This document shows positions 41,701 through 54,215 of a stretch of DNA of 64,000 bases, in pieces. The position numbers and the translations under genes were made by a program. Origin of the DNA: Trogon surrucura (lineage: Eukaryota; Chordata; Aves; Trogoniformes; Trogonidae); assembly GCA_020746105.1 (NCBI GenBank), contig CM036621.1, forward strand, positions 22,154,501-22,218,500. The letters run 5' to 3'. Each line of letters starts with the position of its first letter. Within the stretch, counting starts at the first letter, position 1. The notes under the pieces are model-generated. The model was not told the DNA's origin. It made no database searches and worked only from the letters and a program-made list of their open reading frames with translations.

Positions 41701-43755
41701 ATGTCCGCTGTAGTTACTCCATGACTGGGAGCTTCATTCCCTTGAGTGTTCAGGTCTTCACACTGCCACCACTCCCTGCTGTGTCCCAGCCAGGTCCCCT
41801 GTCCTTGGAGCTGCGTGTTGCCTCGGGTAAGAGAAGTCTGCAGGATTTGCTTAAGCCACTTGGTACAGGATTCTGGTCTCTGCTTGAGTAATAAAGGAGT
41901 ATTTATGGGTGGACCTGGCACTGCTTCTTCCTTGCTGTGGTGGAAACTAATTGATATAGCTATAAAGGATGCTCTCGGGTTGCCTCTTTGTTCCTGCTCT
42001 GAAATAGTTCTTGATTTTCTTCTGTCCCAGATGGAAGCTATACTTCCTACTATACTGACAATGACTATCCTGTTGTAAAGACTCTGAGAGACCCTGTTTA
42101 TGCAGAAGTCAAGATTCTTCAAAGAACAGACCCAGACCTGGTTTTGATCCTGCACCACTGCTGGGCCACACCAAGTATCAATCCACAGCAACAGCTGCAG
42201 TGGCCTGTTCTGGTAGATGGGTAAGTAACTTATAAATAGATTTGGCTAAGGGGAATGACTCACACTTTTTTTCCTCACTGCTGGCCTCTCCTTCTCAGAT
42301 GCCCTTATGTGGGGGACAACTATCAGACGCAGCTGGTTCCTTTGAGTCTTGCCTCAGGACTACTCTTTCCCTCTCATTACCAGCGTTTTACTCTCTACAC
42401 ATTCACCTTTGTGGACATCAGTTCCCAAGAGATGCTTTCTGGACTGGTAAGATCCTGTTCTGGTTGCCTAGCTTCCTAATGAGGACAAGTAATGTGTGTG
42501 AGCAGTAAGAACCACCTCATAACTATGAGACTCTTGGTCTTTCTCGGGTGAGGGGAGATGGAGCCAGAAGACTAGAAAAATCTGCTTCTGAAACAGGAGG
42601 GAGAGGCTGGTGCAAAAAACTGCTCATTCTCCAGAAAAATGTGGTAAAGATTAAGATGCATCTTTGAGAGGTGTGACAGAAAATAAGACTACTGAAAGTG
42701 TAGGTCTACATAAGTGTTTGCTTGAAGATTAAGCTGTTCTTTTGAACTTGCTAATCAATATTCTCTAAACTAAACTTCCTGACCCAAACCACATGGAAAT
42801 AACTTTTGGTACCTGGATTCAAGGTAAGGGGAATGAGGAAGAGGCTATGTGGGTGCTTAGCTGATGGCCAGGGTCAGTGTGCCACACTGGGATATCGCTT
42901 GTCTAGATACTGCTTGAGAAATTTCAGGCTGTGTCCCATTGTTTCTAGGTGTATCTGCACTGCAGTGCCTCCGTATGCCACCGGTCTGTACAGGAGTCCT
43001 GCACCACCACCTGTCCTGATAGAGCCAGTAAGTGTCCTGGCCTTCCTGATTCCCCACCTGAAGGGGCAACAAGGGTCTAGTCCCCAAGCTAGAGGTAGGG
43101 GCACATGTAAGGCTTTGGACTAGTTCCCTTGAGCCATGGACGTCCTGACAAGGTATTTCCTGTTCCTTTCCACTGAGGAAAAGCCCTTGCACTTAAGCCA
43201 AAAAAGCAGAGGTATTAATAGGCTCTTAATTCTGTGTTAACTCACATGGAAGGTTTGTCCTTCAGAGCTTCTCATGTGTTGAGCAGCAAACTTGGTCCAG
43301 GTCAGCTTACCATCAAGGCTACACACCTTCTCACTTAAAACCTTCGTATTTTTCTATAGGAGGTAAGAGAAGTGCTGGGCATCCTCTTCAGGATGGTGCC
43401 TCCCATGTCCCCAGCAAAGGCCCTGTGATTTTCCTCCAGAATGAGCTAAGATGGGATACAGCCAAGGATGGACTTGGTAAGTGTCAGCCCAGCATAGCCA
43501 GGCTGGGGAAGGGGGCTGGTCTAAGTCTTTCCCACAGAAAGATTAAGCCCCTAAGGCATCCCTGTACCTCACTGGGGCAGTGTTAATTAGGACCGCTTTC
43601 CGCCCACAGGAGCAGATGTCCATGCTGCGGCCCTCTGGGCTCTGGGGTTTGCTGCTGTGGCAAGTGGGGCAGCTCTGTGTGTGGTGCTTGTGGCTGCTGT
43701 GCGGTGGCAAGGGAAGATGCCTGTGACACATGAAATCAAAGTATTATTGGAATAA
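38778..43755 (+). CDS. ZP4: Zona pellucida sperm-binding protein 4 (ZP4), complete, 12 exons
   Basis: An egg-coat glycoprotein secreted by the oocyte. Exons: 38778-38937, 39274-39395, 39474-39576, 40366-40521, 40897-41084, 41264-41361, 41696-41826, 42031-42220, 42299-42446, 42949-43027, 43360-43476 and 43610-43755. All junctions are in phase, 545 aa. It has a signal peptide ([17 protein letters not shown]), an N-terminal ZP-N-like segment with four Cys, a trefoil domain (138-178, six Cys including GCCYDP), a ZP domain (about 185-458), a furin site RGKR (459-462), and a transmembrane segment (about 503-527) with a short cytoplasmic tail. Phrases such as [30 protein letters not shown] and FRLHVRCSY match mammalian ZP4. 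An upstream in-frame ATG at 38739 would add 13 residues; 38778 is preferred because it starts a clean signal peptide. N-glycosylation sequons include NDS (twice) and NGS. Confidence 0.96.
39857..40100 (-). mobile_element. CR1 fragment in ZP4 intron 3 (antisense)
   Basis: The plus strand reads AATCATAGAACCATAGAATG followed by GTTTTAGTTGGAAGGAAC and later CAACCCATTCCAGTTCTTACC, the standard antisense view of a CR1 3' end. It is diverged, about 240 bases long, and lies between exons 3 and 4. Confidence 0.9.
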
Positions 43756-43756
43756 A
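43751..43756 (+). terminator. ZP4 poly(A) signal overlapping the stop codon
   Basis: The final codons read GAA TAA A, so AATAAA at 43751-43756 contains the TAA stop (43753-43755). The 3' UTR would be only about 15-25 bases. Very short 3' UTRs are known for vertebrate zona pellucida mRNAs. Confidence 0.85.
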
Positions 43757-46700
43757 GTGGTTGTCAGACCCCCTTGATCTGTGGGACTCCTTCTTCCTGG
43801 CCCAGAGAACATGGGTTGAACAGGACTTTAAGACTGTTTGCAGGACAAGTTATTCCTGTTGGTTATGTAGAGAGATTTCCAAATGCTGTTTATCTGAATC
43901 TATCTCACTTTCTGGCTTTTATTCTGCTCTGGAGTTAGTGTTAGCTGTCTACTGTTGTCCAGAGGGAGACCTTGTCATGGCCTGTCATGCTGGGAAGCTG
44001 CAGACAGAGAGGAGCGATGCTGGGTGATGTTGGCATTTCTGTCAGTGGCTAAGGTGTCCTGCAAAAGTATTTAATCTTGGCTCCACTCAAACACGGAGTA
44101 GAAGTGTAGCAAAACTAATTAAAAGCAAAACCTGCAATTGTTTCTCCTTTGGGGATGCAGAGCTGGTATCTGACTGTGCAGAGGAGCTGGGAATTTCCCT
44201 CTTGCCCCTGAGCTTACTAGGTAAGTCAAATCTGTGCTCGTGTGGCAGGACTTATAGGCAGGGATGGAAAAGCACTGCACAAATGGGCATTCCTAATGAT
44301 TCTGTATGTGAAACTACTGGTCTTGCTCTGGAAACAGAAAAGAGCATGTGGGATATTTTTTCTAGAGGGTGAGAACAGGGAAACTTCATTCCAGCTGAAT
44401 CAAAGGGCCTGGGCAGCTTGAACCTCAGTAAAAAGATGAAACTTTGTTTAAGACTAATTTTAAACCTCCATGTGAGAGCAGGCCATCAGAAGTCTTTAAA
44501 GCTCTTGGATTAAAGTGGATTTGACACTATTGGCATAACACTGCTGTGGATGTGCTTTTTTTGAGATGAGAAATAAAACTTGCTGTTTGAGCATCAGGAG
44601 CAAGTTCAGTGTGGTGTGGTCAGTCACAGCAGCTGAACAGGGTCATTCCTGGCTTCCTGAACTCCTGAGCCAAGACAATCCATCAAACCTCTGATGGTGG
44701 AGGAAAGGAGCTCCATCCCTCCCATTCCTGCCCAGGCGGGGATGGGGAGCTCTGGTACTTGGACTCATTGAGATCCCCTTATAGCTGATGAGATAATCCT
44801 TGAGCCTGTATGCTTGAGGGGAAGGAAATTTTTGTTTTCCCCACAAACATGGCTAGAAATTCTCCTTGTTAGAAAACAGGTGAAGCAGGCTTAATGATAC
44901 TGCTTAAGGGCCTTTAAAGGGGAGGGGCAGCTCTTAGACATAGAAGCAAAGGACTGAACAGTATCCTGCTTGAGGTAGCAGATTCTTTTCTACTTAAAGA
45001 ATCATAAAGTGTTACAGGTTGGAAGGGACCTCTGAAGATCATCTAGTGCAAACCTCATTTAATTGGCTTCTGTTGGTGATGTGTGATTGAAAGATGTTAA
45101 CAGGTGGTGGAAACTGCTTTTTAATTCTTTTCTTACTTAAAACAAATGCGAGGAATCATCTTGCAATATTTTTATTTTTCCAGCAGAACTACTCTTCCCT
45201 GTTACTTCCAAGATAACCAGTGCTCTTAGTCTTGCCTGCTTTTCACATCTAATTGGAAGAGAAGATAAGACTCCTCCAAGTCATTTGGTGGGAGGGTGAA
45301 GGAGATCACAGACTGGAGAAATTATCAGCTAGGGATAGGTCAAACAGCCCTCTCCTTTAGGGAGTGCCTTTGGCAACTAAATGGCCTTGGTACAGGTGGA
45401 GCTTTGAGAAAGCAAAGTGCAATCTCATAATATGCCTTATGACAAGTCTTTAGCGGCTGCCTGCAATGTTAATTAACTGGGCAATTAGAAGAGTAGACCA
45501 CACCTTTCCAGACCACACCAGTCAGCTGCTCTGGCACTGATCTTAACTCTGTGTGCTAGCCAAGATCTAAATGCCTTTCTGACTGCTGCTGGAGACTTTC
45601 CATGCTTCAGCAAGGCAAACAAAAATATTTGTTTAGAAAGTGTAGATGCCTGTGAAGCTAAAAGGGCTGTGAGAGGAGAGTCACTGCCCAGCTGCTCCCA
45701 TGCTGAATCGTCCCAAAGGGGTAGGGAGCTCTGGACATGGAGACTGGGTAGATTCCCCTGCAGAGAATGTAGCTTCTTGTACAGAACTGGATCTTGCTGT
45801 AAGGGCACATGCAGTGGGAAGCGCTCTGTGTGAAGGTTTCTGTGCTTAAGGCTTGCTATTTGGTCCCTGGCAGAAGGGAAAGGGTATGAGCAGCAGTGGG
45901 ATGAGGGCTGTCCATGTGAAGCACTGGCACAAGGTGAAAGCTAGGTGACGGAGAGGTGAGAGTGTCCAGTCCCCCTCTTCCTAGCCTGTTCTTTCCAATG
46001 GAGTGTTAGTGGCTTTCATTGCTGCTTTGTTCTGCAATTTTCACTCCTAAAAAAGTGTACTTTTTTTCATTCTACCTTCACAGGTGGATGTCTGTTTGGG
46101 TTTTTGTTTGGTTTTGTGGGGCTTTTTGGTGTGGATGTTTTTTTGTTTTGTTTTTTTTTTTCCTTCCTAGATCTCAGCTTTCTTTAGCTGGATCTCACCA
46201 ATCTCTCCTTTACTCTCTTCTGAGTAACTGCATGCGACTTCTTGTCAGCACCCTGTTTAGCTTCATTCCGTACTGTCTGTTGTACAGTTGAACTAACGGT
46301 GGCGTGGGTGGCTGTAGGCATTGGCTTAGACTCCTGATGGTGAAAGAAAGCTGCTCTATCCGGGGAGGTTCTGTGGGCTGTAAATGAAAAAGCTGAGGAA
46401 AAGCAGCCGTGTTGGGTTGTGTAGTGCTGCTAATGCACCCACATTTTCAGAAAGAAACTCTGATGCTGAGCACTGGTATGGTTTTTCCCCAAGTGCCTTC
46501 AACCTTTCTTCTGCAAGTGATGTGTAATGCCCTGCTGTGTTTGCCCACTCTGTGGCTTTGGAAGCAAAGTGCAGCAGCACCTGATACGGGGTTGCTCAGA
46601 ATGATCATCCATGTTTGGCTGTATCTGAATTTTCCAAAGGCTCTCCTCACCCTCTGAAACTTTGAGAACTGCACCCGCCTCAAAAGAACAAACTTGCTTC

Positions 46701-49184
46701 TTTGCCAGGGCTCAAGAAGTTCTTTAAAAGCTTGGAGGTAACAATCCCTTTCTTGACCAGCTATGCTCACCTGAAACCTTAAATATGTGGCAGTAGCTTT
46801 ATTCATTAATGAAATATCTGAAAACAATTATCACAATATTGATGCTTTTATTATATTTCTTATGCTTGTCTTAACGTTGCATTCTGGAGTGGAGAACTAT
46901 ACAGTATGTTACATGTTATAAATATATTTCTGAAAATACTTGAATATATTTCATATAATGCAGTAATTAAAAAAGAGTGCTAGTTCATTTTAGTTTAAAA
47001 AAACAAAACCAACAAATCTATACTGTGAAGGGAGATGGTAAATATCTGTTCATGATGCTATGTCTTAAACTTTGAATTCAGTTTGCACCAATTCACATTC
47101 CTTACAGTCTCTGTAAAGCTGGAGGGATAATGGAGGGTGTAAGTTAATGCAGGATTTTAGTCCCCTGTATTTATGGAGATATACAGACTATTCACAGAAT
47201 AATCAAGTTATAAATCTTTCTAGCTTTGGATGAAGCTAGCAAGATACACAGTGAATAACTAAGTCCCACAGCAGCAGTTACAACTGAAACATTAAACACA
47301 GCACCTACTTTAGGGTGCTAACTTTGAGTCAGCACGGACCATATTTTTAATTGTTTTTTGTTGTTTGTTTTTCTTGAGATGCTAATTAACAACAGCAATA
47401 ACCCTTCTGAGCACTTGGAGAACCAGGCCTTGGGGGCCACCTTCACTTGCCCCTGCAAACTACAGCTGCCCTGGGAGAGAATGACTGGGGTGCTTTGAAT
47501 CTCAGAAAAGATCCTGCTCTGGTTTTGGGGACTTGGAGGGCTCCAGCTGATCCCGGTGAGCAAGGGGGAAGTATCTGTTGTTTGAAAAGCCAGGCCTGCT
47601 GAAGTTAATCCATTCCTGCCAGCTTCTCAAATATCTGTTCCCAGGCAAGCTTGGGATGGTGTTTTTAAACAGCAATTGCTCAACTTGCAATTGTATTGTA
47701 ATTTAAGGGGTAGAATAACCTTTTAATAAGAGGCAAACTTGATTTAAATCTATTTGTTGATTATTGTGCTAGCAGCAACAGGAGTTGGTGTGCCAAGACT
47801 ACTGCAACCGGGGGACTTTCAGAAGCATGTGCTGCCTGTCCCTTGAGCCTGGAATCCATGGACACGTGGCAATAAGGCAGCCACCAGACACAGCTATAGT
47901 GTTACATGGCTATTAACGTGGCCTCAAAAGAGTAGTAACATACAAAAGGTGTATGTGTTTGAGCAACTCTTCTTCACAGCTCTGCTCTCCCTCTTGCCTT
48001 TTCCCAGCAGAGCGCAGGCTGAGCCAAGAAGCAGTGTTGCTACCCCACCTACAGCCCCAGACCTGCACAGCCGTGGGACTTCACTTAAAAGCAGGAATTC
48101 AAGCCTGATTTCCCACCCAAAAGTTTGATAGCAGGAGAGCTAGCCTGCCTGGTGAAGCTGAGGTGTTGCCTTAGATGCATCCTCCGGTCTGCTCGAAGGT
48201 CAATCCCCCCGGTGCCCCTCACTCTGGCCTCTGCCGTGAGTTTGTGCGATGTTGCAGCACTGGGTGCCTCTGGGGAGGGAGCCTTGCCCACGGGATGAGA
48301 AGCTGGTGGCGGGTTCAGGAATGGCCCCGTAGGAAATCTTGGCTTTACTGACTTTTTTTTTTTGTTTTCTCCAGTAAAACAGCCAGATGCTGCTGTGAAG
48401 GGAAGAGCTGTGCTGGGGACAAGCAGGTACGGCTCCCCCCATGGGAGGAGGCTCTCCTTCCAACAGCCACTTCTGCACCAGGCAAGGGGTCTCTGGCACT
48501 CTGCTTGATACTGCTGTGTCCCATAAAGCTCAAGTTATTTCAGCTGGAGTAGGACCCCAGAAAACAATGATAATTTAAAAGCTCTGGTGTTTCAGGTAAT
48601 TCTGTTTCCAACCTAGAGAGGAGTAAGAATTTCCAAGTCTCACTTAAAAGTCTCCGTTGGCTGCATTGCCACACTAACAGCGGTTTTCATCTGTGGCTTG
48701 GCTTTTGTAAGTATGCTTCAGATTCAGGAGTGAAGCTGTACACAGCTGAGCATGCATCTGTCCACAGACCCTTCTCAACCTCCCCCTTCCCTCTTTCGCT
48801 TGAAACAGTCTCACATTGGAGTTGCCCTGCTGACAACTGTAAGAGGAAGTAATCCTGGGGCTTTTGTTTTTATGTCCAATGGTGTTCCCACTTTGCCTTT
48901 CTGAAACAGAAACATAAAGTGAATGCAAAAGATTAGAAAGGGTTCCTCTGCGTTTAACCCATTCCCCCAAAGGTGGAAGATAAGACTGAGCCTGGTTCGC
49001 TCTTAGTCTTGATTATGGGCAATTTTTCACAAGACATCTGGTTGGCTTATTTAGGAGTTTTTTGACTGATGCAGATAAACGAATTTGCTGCTGTACTTTT
49101 TGTAAAAAGGCTACATGATGTGGCCTATGACTACAAATGGTTTTAAATTGTGATTTATTTATTTATTTTTTTTTTTAAGAAGTG
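43757..49184. other. Intergenic region downstream of ZP4
   Basis: No gene is supported. A 52-base segment at about 48376-48427 (+) has a strong pyrimidine tract and CTCCAG before it and GTACGG after it, and is open in two frames, but nothing adjoins it. The region around 46.8-47.0 kb is AT-rich. A CR1 end is near 45.0 kb. Confidence 0.4.
44996..45060 (-). mobile_element. CR1 3'-end fragment (antisense)
   Basis: AGAATCATAAAGTGTTACAG then GTTGGAAGGGACCTCTGAAG and ATCATCTAGTGCAAACC is the antisense 3' end of CR1, only about 65 bases long. Confidence 0.85.
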
Positions 49185-49185
49185 A

Positions 49186-50400
49186 GGGACTGCTTTTATG
49201 AGGATATAACAAGGTGGATAGATGATGGCAGAGCAGTGGATGTGGTCTACCTTGACTTCAGAAAAGCATTTGACACAGTCTCCCACAGCATCCTTGCTGC
49301 TAAACTGAGGAAGTGTGGTCTAGACTCTCGGGTAGTGAGGTGGACTGTGAACTGGCTAAGGGGAAGAAGCCAAAGAGTCGTGGGCAATGGGGCGGAGTCT
49401 GGTTGGAGGCCTGTATCCAGTGGAGTCCCTCAAGGGTCGGTAGTGGGACCAGTATTATTCAATATATTCATCGATGACTTGGATGAGGGACTAGAGAGTA
49501 CTATCAGCAAGTTTGCTGATGACACCAAGCTGGGAGGAGCGGCTGACACACCAGAAGGCTGTGCTGCCATCCAGCGAGACCTGGACAGGCTGGAGGGTTG
49601 GGCGGGGAAAAATTTAATGAAATATAATGAGGGTAAATGTAGGGTCTTGCATCTGGGTAGGAACGACCCCAGGTTCCAGTATAAGTTGGGGAATGACTTA
49701 TTAGAGAGTAGTGTAGGGGAAAGGGACCTGGGAGTCTTGGTGGACAGCAGGATGGCCATGAGCCAGCACTGTGCCCTTGTGGCCAGGAAGGCCAATGGCA
49801 TCCTGGGGTGTATTAGAAGGGGGGTGGTTAGTAGGTCAAGAGAGGTTCTCCTTCCCCTCTACTCTGCCCTGGTGAGACCCCATCTGGAATATTGTGTCCA
49901 GTTCTGGGCCCCTCAGTTCGAGAAAGACAGGGAACTGCTGGAGAGAGTCCAGCACAGGGCAACTAGGATGATTAAGGGAGTGGAGCATCTCCCTTATGAG
50001 AAAAGACTGAGGGAGCTGGGGCTCTTTAGTTTGGAGAAGAGGAGACTGAGGGGTGACCTCATTAATGTTTACAAATATATCAAGGGTGAGTGTCACGAGG
50101 ATGGAGCCAGGCTCTTCTCGGTGACAACCAATGATAGGACAAGGGGTAATGGGCTGAAACTGGAACATAAGAGGTTCCGCTTAAACTCGAGAAGAAACTT
50201 CTTCTCAGTGAGGGTGACGGAACACGAACAGGCTGCCCAGAGAGGTTGTGGAGTCTCCTTCTCTGGAGACATTCAAGACCTGCCTGGACACGTTCCTGTG
50301 TAGCATAATCTAGGCATTCCTGCTCTAGCAGGGGGATTGGACTTGATGATCTTTCGAGGTCCCTTCCAATCCCTGACATTCTATAATTCTATGATTCTGT
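49186..50400 (+). mobile_element. CR1 LINE, 5'-truncated, second young copy
   Basis: A plus-strand CR1 begins abruptly inside the RT domain (TTTTATGAGGATATAACAAGG) and runs to the terminal octamers ATTCTATAATTCTATGATTCTG at about 50399. It follows the copy at 21.6-23.85 kb almost base for base over its 1.2 kb but in the opposite orientation. A T-rich run precedes the truncation point. Confidence 0.96.
49188..50303 (+). pseudogene. CR1 ORF2 fragment (RT C-terminal half)
   Basis: The frame is open for about 370 codons: [43 protein letters not shown] (49511-49528) and the usual C-terminal lines. It differs from the other copy at scattered residues, for example RSQRVVGNG against KSQTVVVNG. Near 50220-50235 a small deletion (GAACACGAACAGGC against GAACACTGGAACGGGC in the sister copy) shifts the frame before the natural end. 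The first RT motifs and the whole endonuclease are missing, so it is a dead fragment. Confidence 0.9.
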
Positions 50401-53400
50401 GAAAATGAAGGTACATGAGTCTTCAGCTGGCATAAGCCCATATAATTTGAACTTCAAAAATTTGACTTGTTCCTGTCTTTGCATGTTGGGATATGTCTGG
50501 ATGAAGGAACAGAACCATCTCATGCCTGTGCTGAGAAGAGGCAAAAAAAATCCTAACCCAGCCCATAAAGACACACATGCTGCTTTTACTTATTTTACCT
50601 TGTTCCATTTGACTTGAGTTATCAGAAAGGCCATATGTTTTCATTCTTTGTATTTTGCCCCAGAACAATCATGGAGTTCCTCTCAGTCTTCCTCAGCTCC
50701 AAAGACATAATATCTGGCCTTAAGAAATGGAAAAATAAAATTGAAGTTGACACCAGTCAGAATGCATGGCTGTGCTTTTAGTATTAATATGCTATGCATA
50801 TGTACCCAATATCCAAGCTGCACCCAAAGCAGCTTCCCTCTCTCCAGTTTGAAATTCCAAAACAGATGCTGTCCAAATATTTGTGGCAGCATCCAAAAAA
50901 AGGAGCGTGCTACAAAATGCAACACTTGGCACAGAGTCACAACGTAATGAACAGGCACAAACATCATTTTGTTGAAAGCAACCAGCAGTTTTTGCCTAGC
51001 TTGGAAGCAAGGGGGAGAGACTGGTGGGTGAATGTCACAGGAGAGTTAAAAATTGTGGCCTCAAGTAGTAAGTAGGAAATGAGACGTTTTGAAGAACAAC
51101 ACCAAGCTAGCTGCTGTGGACTGTCTCCAGTTTAGTTTTTTTGTTCATTATTTATTATATACAATTGAAACAAGCGTAATGCATCCTGTTTGATTGCAAT
51201 GGCTTAGCTAGCTCAGGCCTCCAGAACTTATGAAAGACAAACCTTTTTAAACATTTTTTTAAAAAATAGCTGCTGTTTAAGAAAGAAAAGCTGTAGTTTT
51301 GGGGTTTTAAAAAGCAATATTTCAAAGTTATTTTCTGTAAATAATTAGCTAACAGATATTTATTTAAAATAATATTAGCTATTTACTTCAAATATTTGAA
51401 TTGGAAAATTGTTCAACTCAGTCCTGACTATGTTGCAGACTCTCTATTTTTGCCAGCTACTAATTTGGTTTTTTTTTAATCTAAATGTTATATGGTTTTT
51501 TGTTTTGTTTTGTCCAGCTCTTAATTTTTTATAATGAAATGATCAAACTTCTGCTTTGAGGTTGTTCTTTGGCTGCTTCTCAACCCTGAGCACAGAGATC
51601 TCCCTTGGTAGCAATTTTGCATGTGAAGACCACTGTTCAGACCTGGGTCTGAGGCTCTTTTCAGCCTTTGCTATACAATACTGGAGACAGGGGGGGTTGC
51701 AATGCTAGAACTGCATTGTCCTTCCTAACTTTACGCTAACCACAAAATAGCTGTCATACAGGAACGAGCTTCTAGTGGCTGTCAGACTGGAACTAGCATC
51801 CTTACCATGAAAGATACTGTAATTTGAGGTTAGCTCATTCCCACGCAGCTGCATTAAAGCTGCAGCTCTCGCTTAGGTAGGGGTGTGTCTGAACAGGAAA
51901 GCCAGGTTGGTATTGCCCAAAGCTCCCAAATTGGATCATGCCCTGGAAAGGAATTGGGGATAGCATCAGAAAAGCTCCTGAGAACAAGTGCTTTCATGGA
52001 GGTGGCTGTGCCAGCCCTGGTAGAGCTACAGAGGCAACTGCTGGGCCAGTCTGCTTCCCAGCAGCAGCCACAGCAAGTAGTGGGAGACTATATGTCTTTT
52101 CTGTTTGTCCTCAAAAGAAGCTAGGAAAGGTAAGGGGAAAATCATAGGAAAGTGCTAATGTGCTCCTCCTTGACCCTCAATTTTTGGGGATCGTTTGTAA
52201 TGCCATTCTAAACAGAGGCAGCTTCACATATTTTATAATGTCAGATGGAGTGGCAATGTACAGGCAATAAATTGATCAAGACAGGCTCCTACAGAATTTG
52301 CAGCCCAACTTTCCCAGGCCAGGCTAAATTCTCTCCTTGGTGTTCAAAGCGGCATCAGACTGTAACTTTTTTAATAATGGCAAGTATTTGACTGTATGAT
52401 GCTCCACTATCATTTAAGAACAGTTTCTGTCACTAAAGCCAGTCACAGCAGAAAGGTGAAAGGTTCTTCTTTTGGAGGTCATTTGAACTGGAATTAAGTT
52501 CCTTGCTCTTTGTGGAGGGATCATTCTGCAATGACTTGGGGAAGAAATCTACTTCTCCATGCCACATGTCCACATGCTGCTTAAGGTCATAACACCATGA
52601 TAAAAGTAATTCATCAGACTGTTCTGGTCCTTTGCAGAAAACAGACATTGCTTTGTGTAAGTGTACTGGTAGGAAAAAGAAAATTAAATGAAAAACTGAG
52701 CCGGTTTAGAAAAATCTATGACAAACCACCCAGTCTTGTGCCAGCGTGTTTATCTTGGCAGGCCCCCCTCTCTCCCGCTCTCTACTATGAGAATTCTTCT
52801 GTGGCTGTTATAAGAAGACAGAGAAGAAAAACAAAACAACTGCCCTGGAGCAGATCATTCATCATATACAGAGTGGGAGCATGAAAGGGGATTTGCTTTG
52901 ACCTAGTTACAAAAACAAAGAGATTTTTTCTAATTGCTTGAATGACTCAAGTGGGACTGGGTGTCAAAAGCAACAACTATCTGCTCCCTTCAGAGTTGTA
53001 TGTTAATAAAGGGCACCAGGCTTCAACCTGTTCCAGTTCAAGACCTTGGGAGATGTCTCTGAGGCCAAGGAAGGCTGGGTAAGCAAAAGCCAGCCAATTC
53101 CATATGCCTGCATGTACAAACAGGACCAGAAGCCAGGACAAACATGTTTCATAAATTGTAACAAAGACAGTGGCTTTAAATGCTGAGAGTATCAGGGCTT
53201 CACCATTTACTTTGCTGAGAGCTGCAGATGAGTGAGACTTTCTTGCTTTACTGTTCTGGTACTGCTGTAGCAAGGGCCTGGCTTTCTGTCCAGCAGCTCT
53301 TGCAGGGGTGTCATTGATCCACTAAGCCTAGCTTTTTATTTCAAAGGAGACCAAGGGCAGCTACGTATCCAAAATGCCAGAGGAGCAAGGTGCCAAGCTT

Positions 53401-54063
53401 TTCCAGGCACTAATGAAAAGTCCAGTGTCAGTGCATTGCTATTGAAGGATGTGGGATAAAAAAAGTAAGAGCAAATACATGTAGGGTTGGGGAACAAAAT
53501 CTAGCAAGCAGACGAGGAAATAGAGGGAGATAAGGGTCAAGAGTAGGGGCAAGGTTTTTGTGTAGATATATGGGAGAAGAAAGTTAGTGAAAGAAAAGGA
53601 AAGGCCATACATCAGGTACAGAAAGCAGACTGGAAAAATCAGCTTACACGAACTCTGGGGCTGCCCAGTTACAGCCAGGTAAAAAGTCATCCCTTTGACA
53701 TCTCATCATACAGCATTTCTATGGCAGTAGTAGTTGTCCAGTATAAGTATGAAAGTGGTAAAAGCTGCTTTTGTTAGGAGCTATTGGGTGGGCCCTTCAT
53801 TGGAAGTACATTGATTTATTTAGCCAGCTGAAGATCTAACCTGCAATTCTCACGCAGGGAGCACTGGCAGTGGCCTCTGAGCTGCAGAGAAAGGGCCCAT
53901 TAGGAGATTACAGAGGCAGGACTTTGACGAAGCCCAAATAAAGTCCTGATTCTATTTAGGTTCAGAGGTAAGGTTCACAAGATCTTGTATTTTTTCCCTA
54001 GCTGGTCCACCATCTATTTTAGATGGAACTGTTTGATCTCTCTCTGCTTTGTGTTTCTTTCAG
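50401..54063. other. Intergenic region, no supported gene
   Basis: No exon with both splice sites and a protein-like frame was found. Bases 51120-51545 are AT-rich with homopolymer runs. Other frames are short. Confidence 0.45.
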
Positions 54064-54215
54064 TTTCCCAAACAATAGGAGGAAGCTCGCCTGCCTGTTA
54101 TGTGTGCTTGGGCCCCAACGAAGCTTTTCCCAGATGGAAAAATCACTCCATGAATTACAGAGGGTTCCCCCCTGCCTCCTCCTTAGCTGTAATTACAAGA
54201 TTCCCAGTTCATTTT
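54064..54215 (+). CDS. Candidate unassigned exon
   Basis: A 152-base segment follows an excellent acceptor (TTTGTGTTTCTTTCAG) and ends at a donor GTAAGG. One frame (phase 1 in, phase 0 out) is open throughout and reads as SSPACYVCLGPNEAFPRW and so on to RFPVHF. I do not recognise the family. Its exit phase fits the entry phase of the candidate exon at 59089-59398 on the same strand, but no link is shown. A chance exon-like segment remains possible. Confidence 0.22.

Noticed and set aside
41697-42191. 164-codon minus-strand frame
   Set aside because: It is antisense to ZP4 exons 7 and 8, which are clearly coding on the plus strand.
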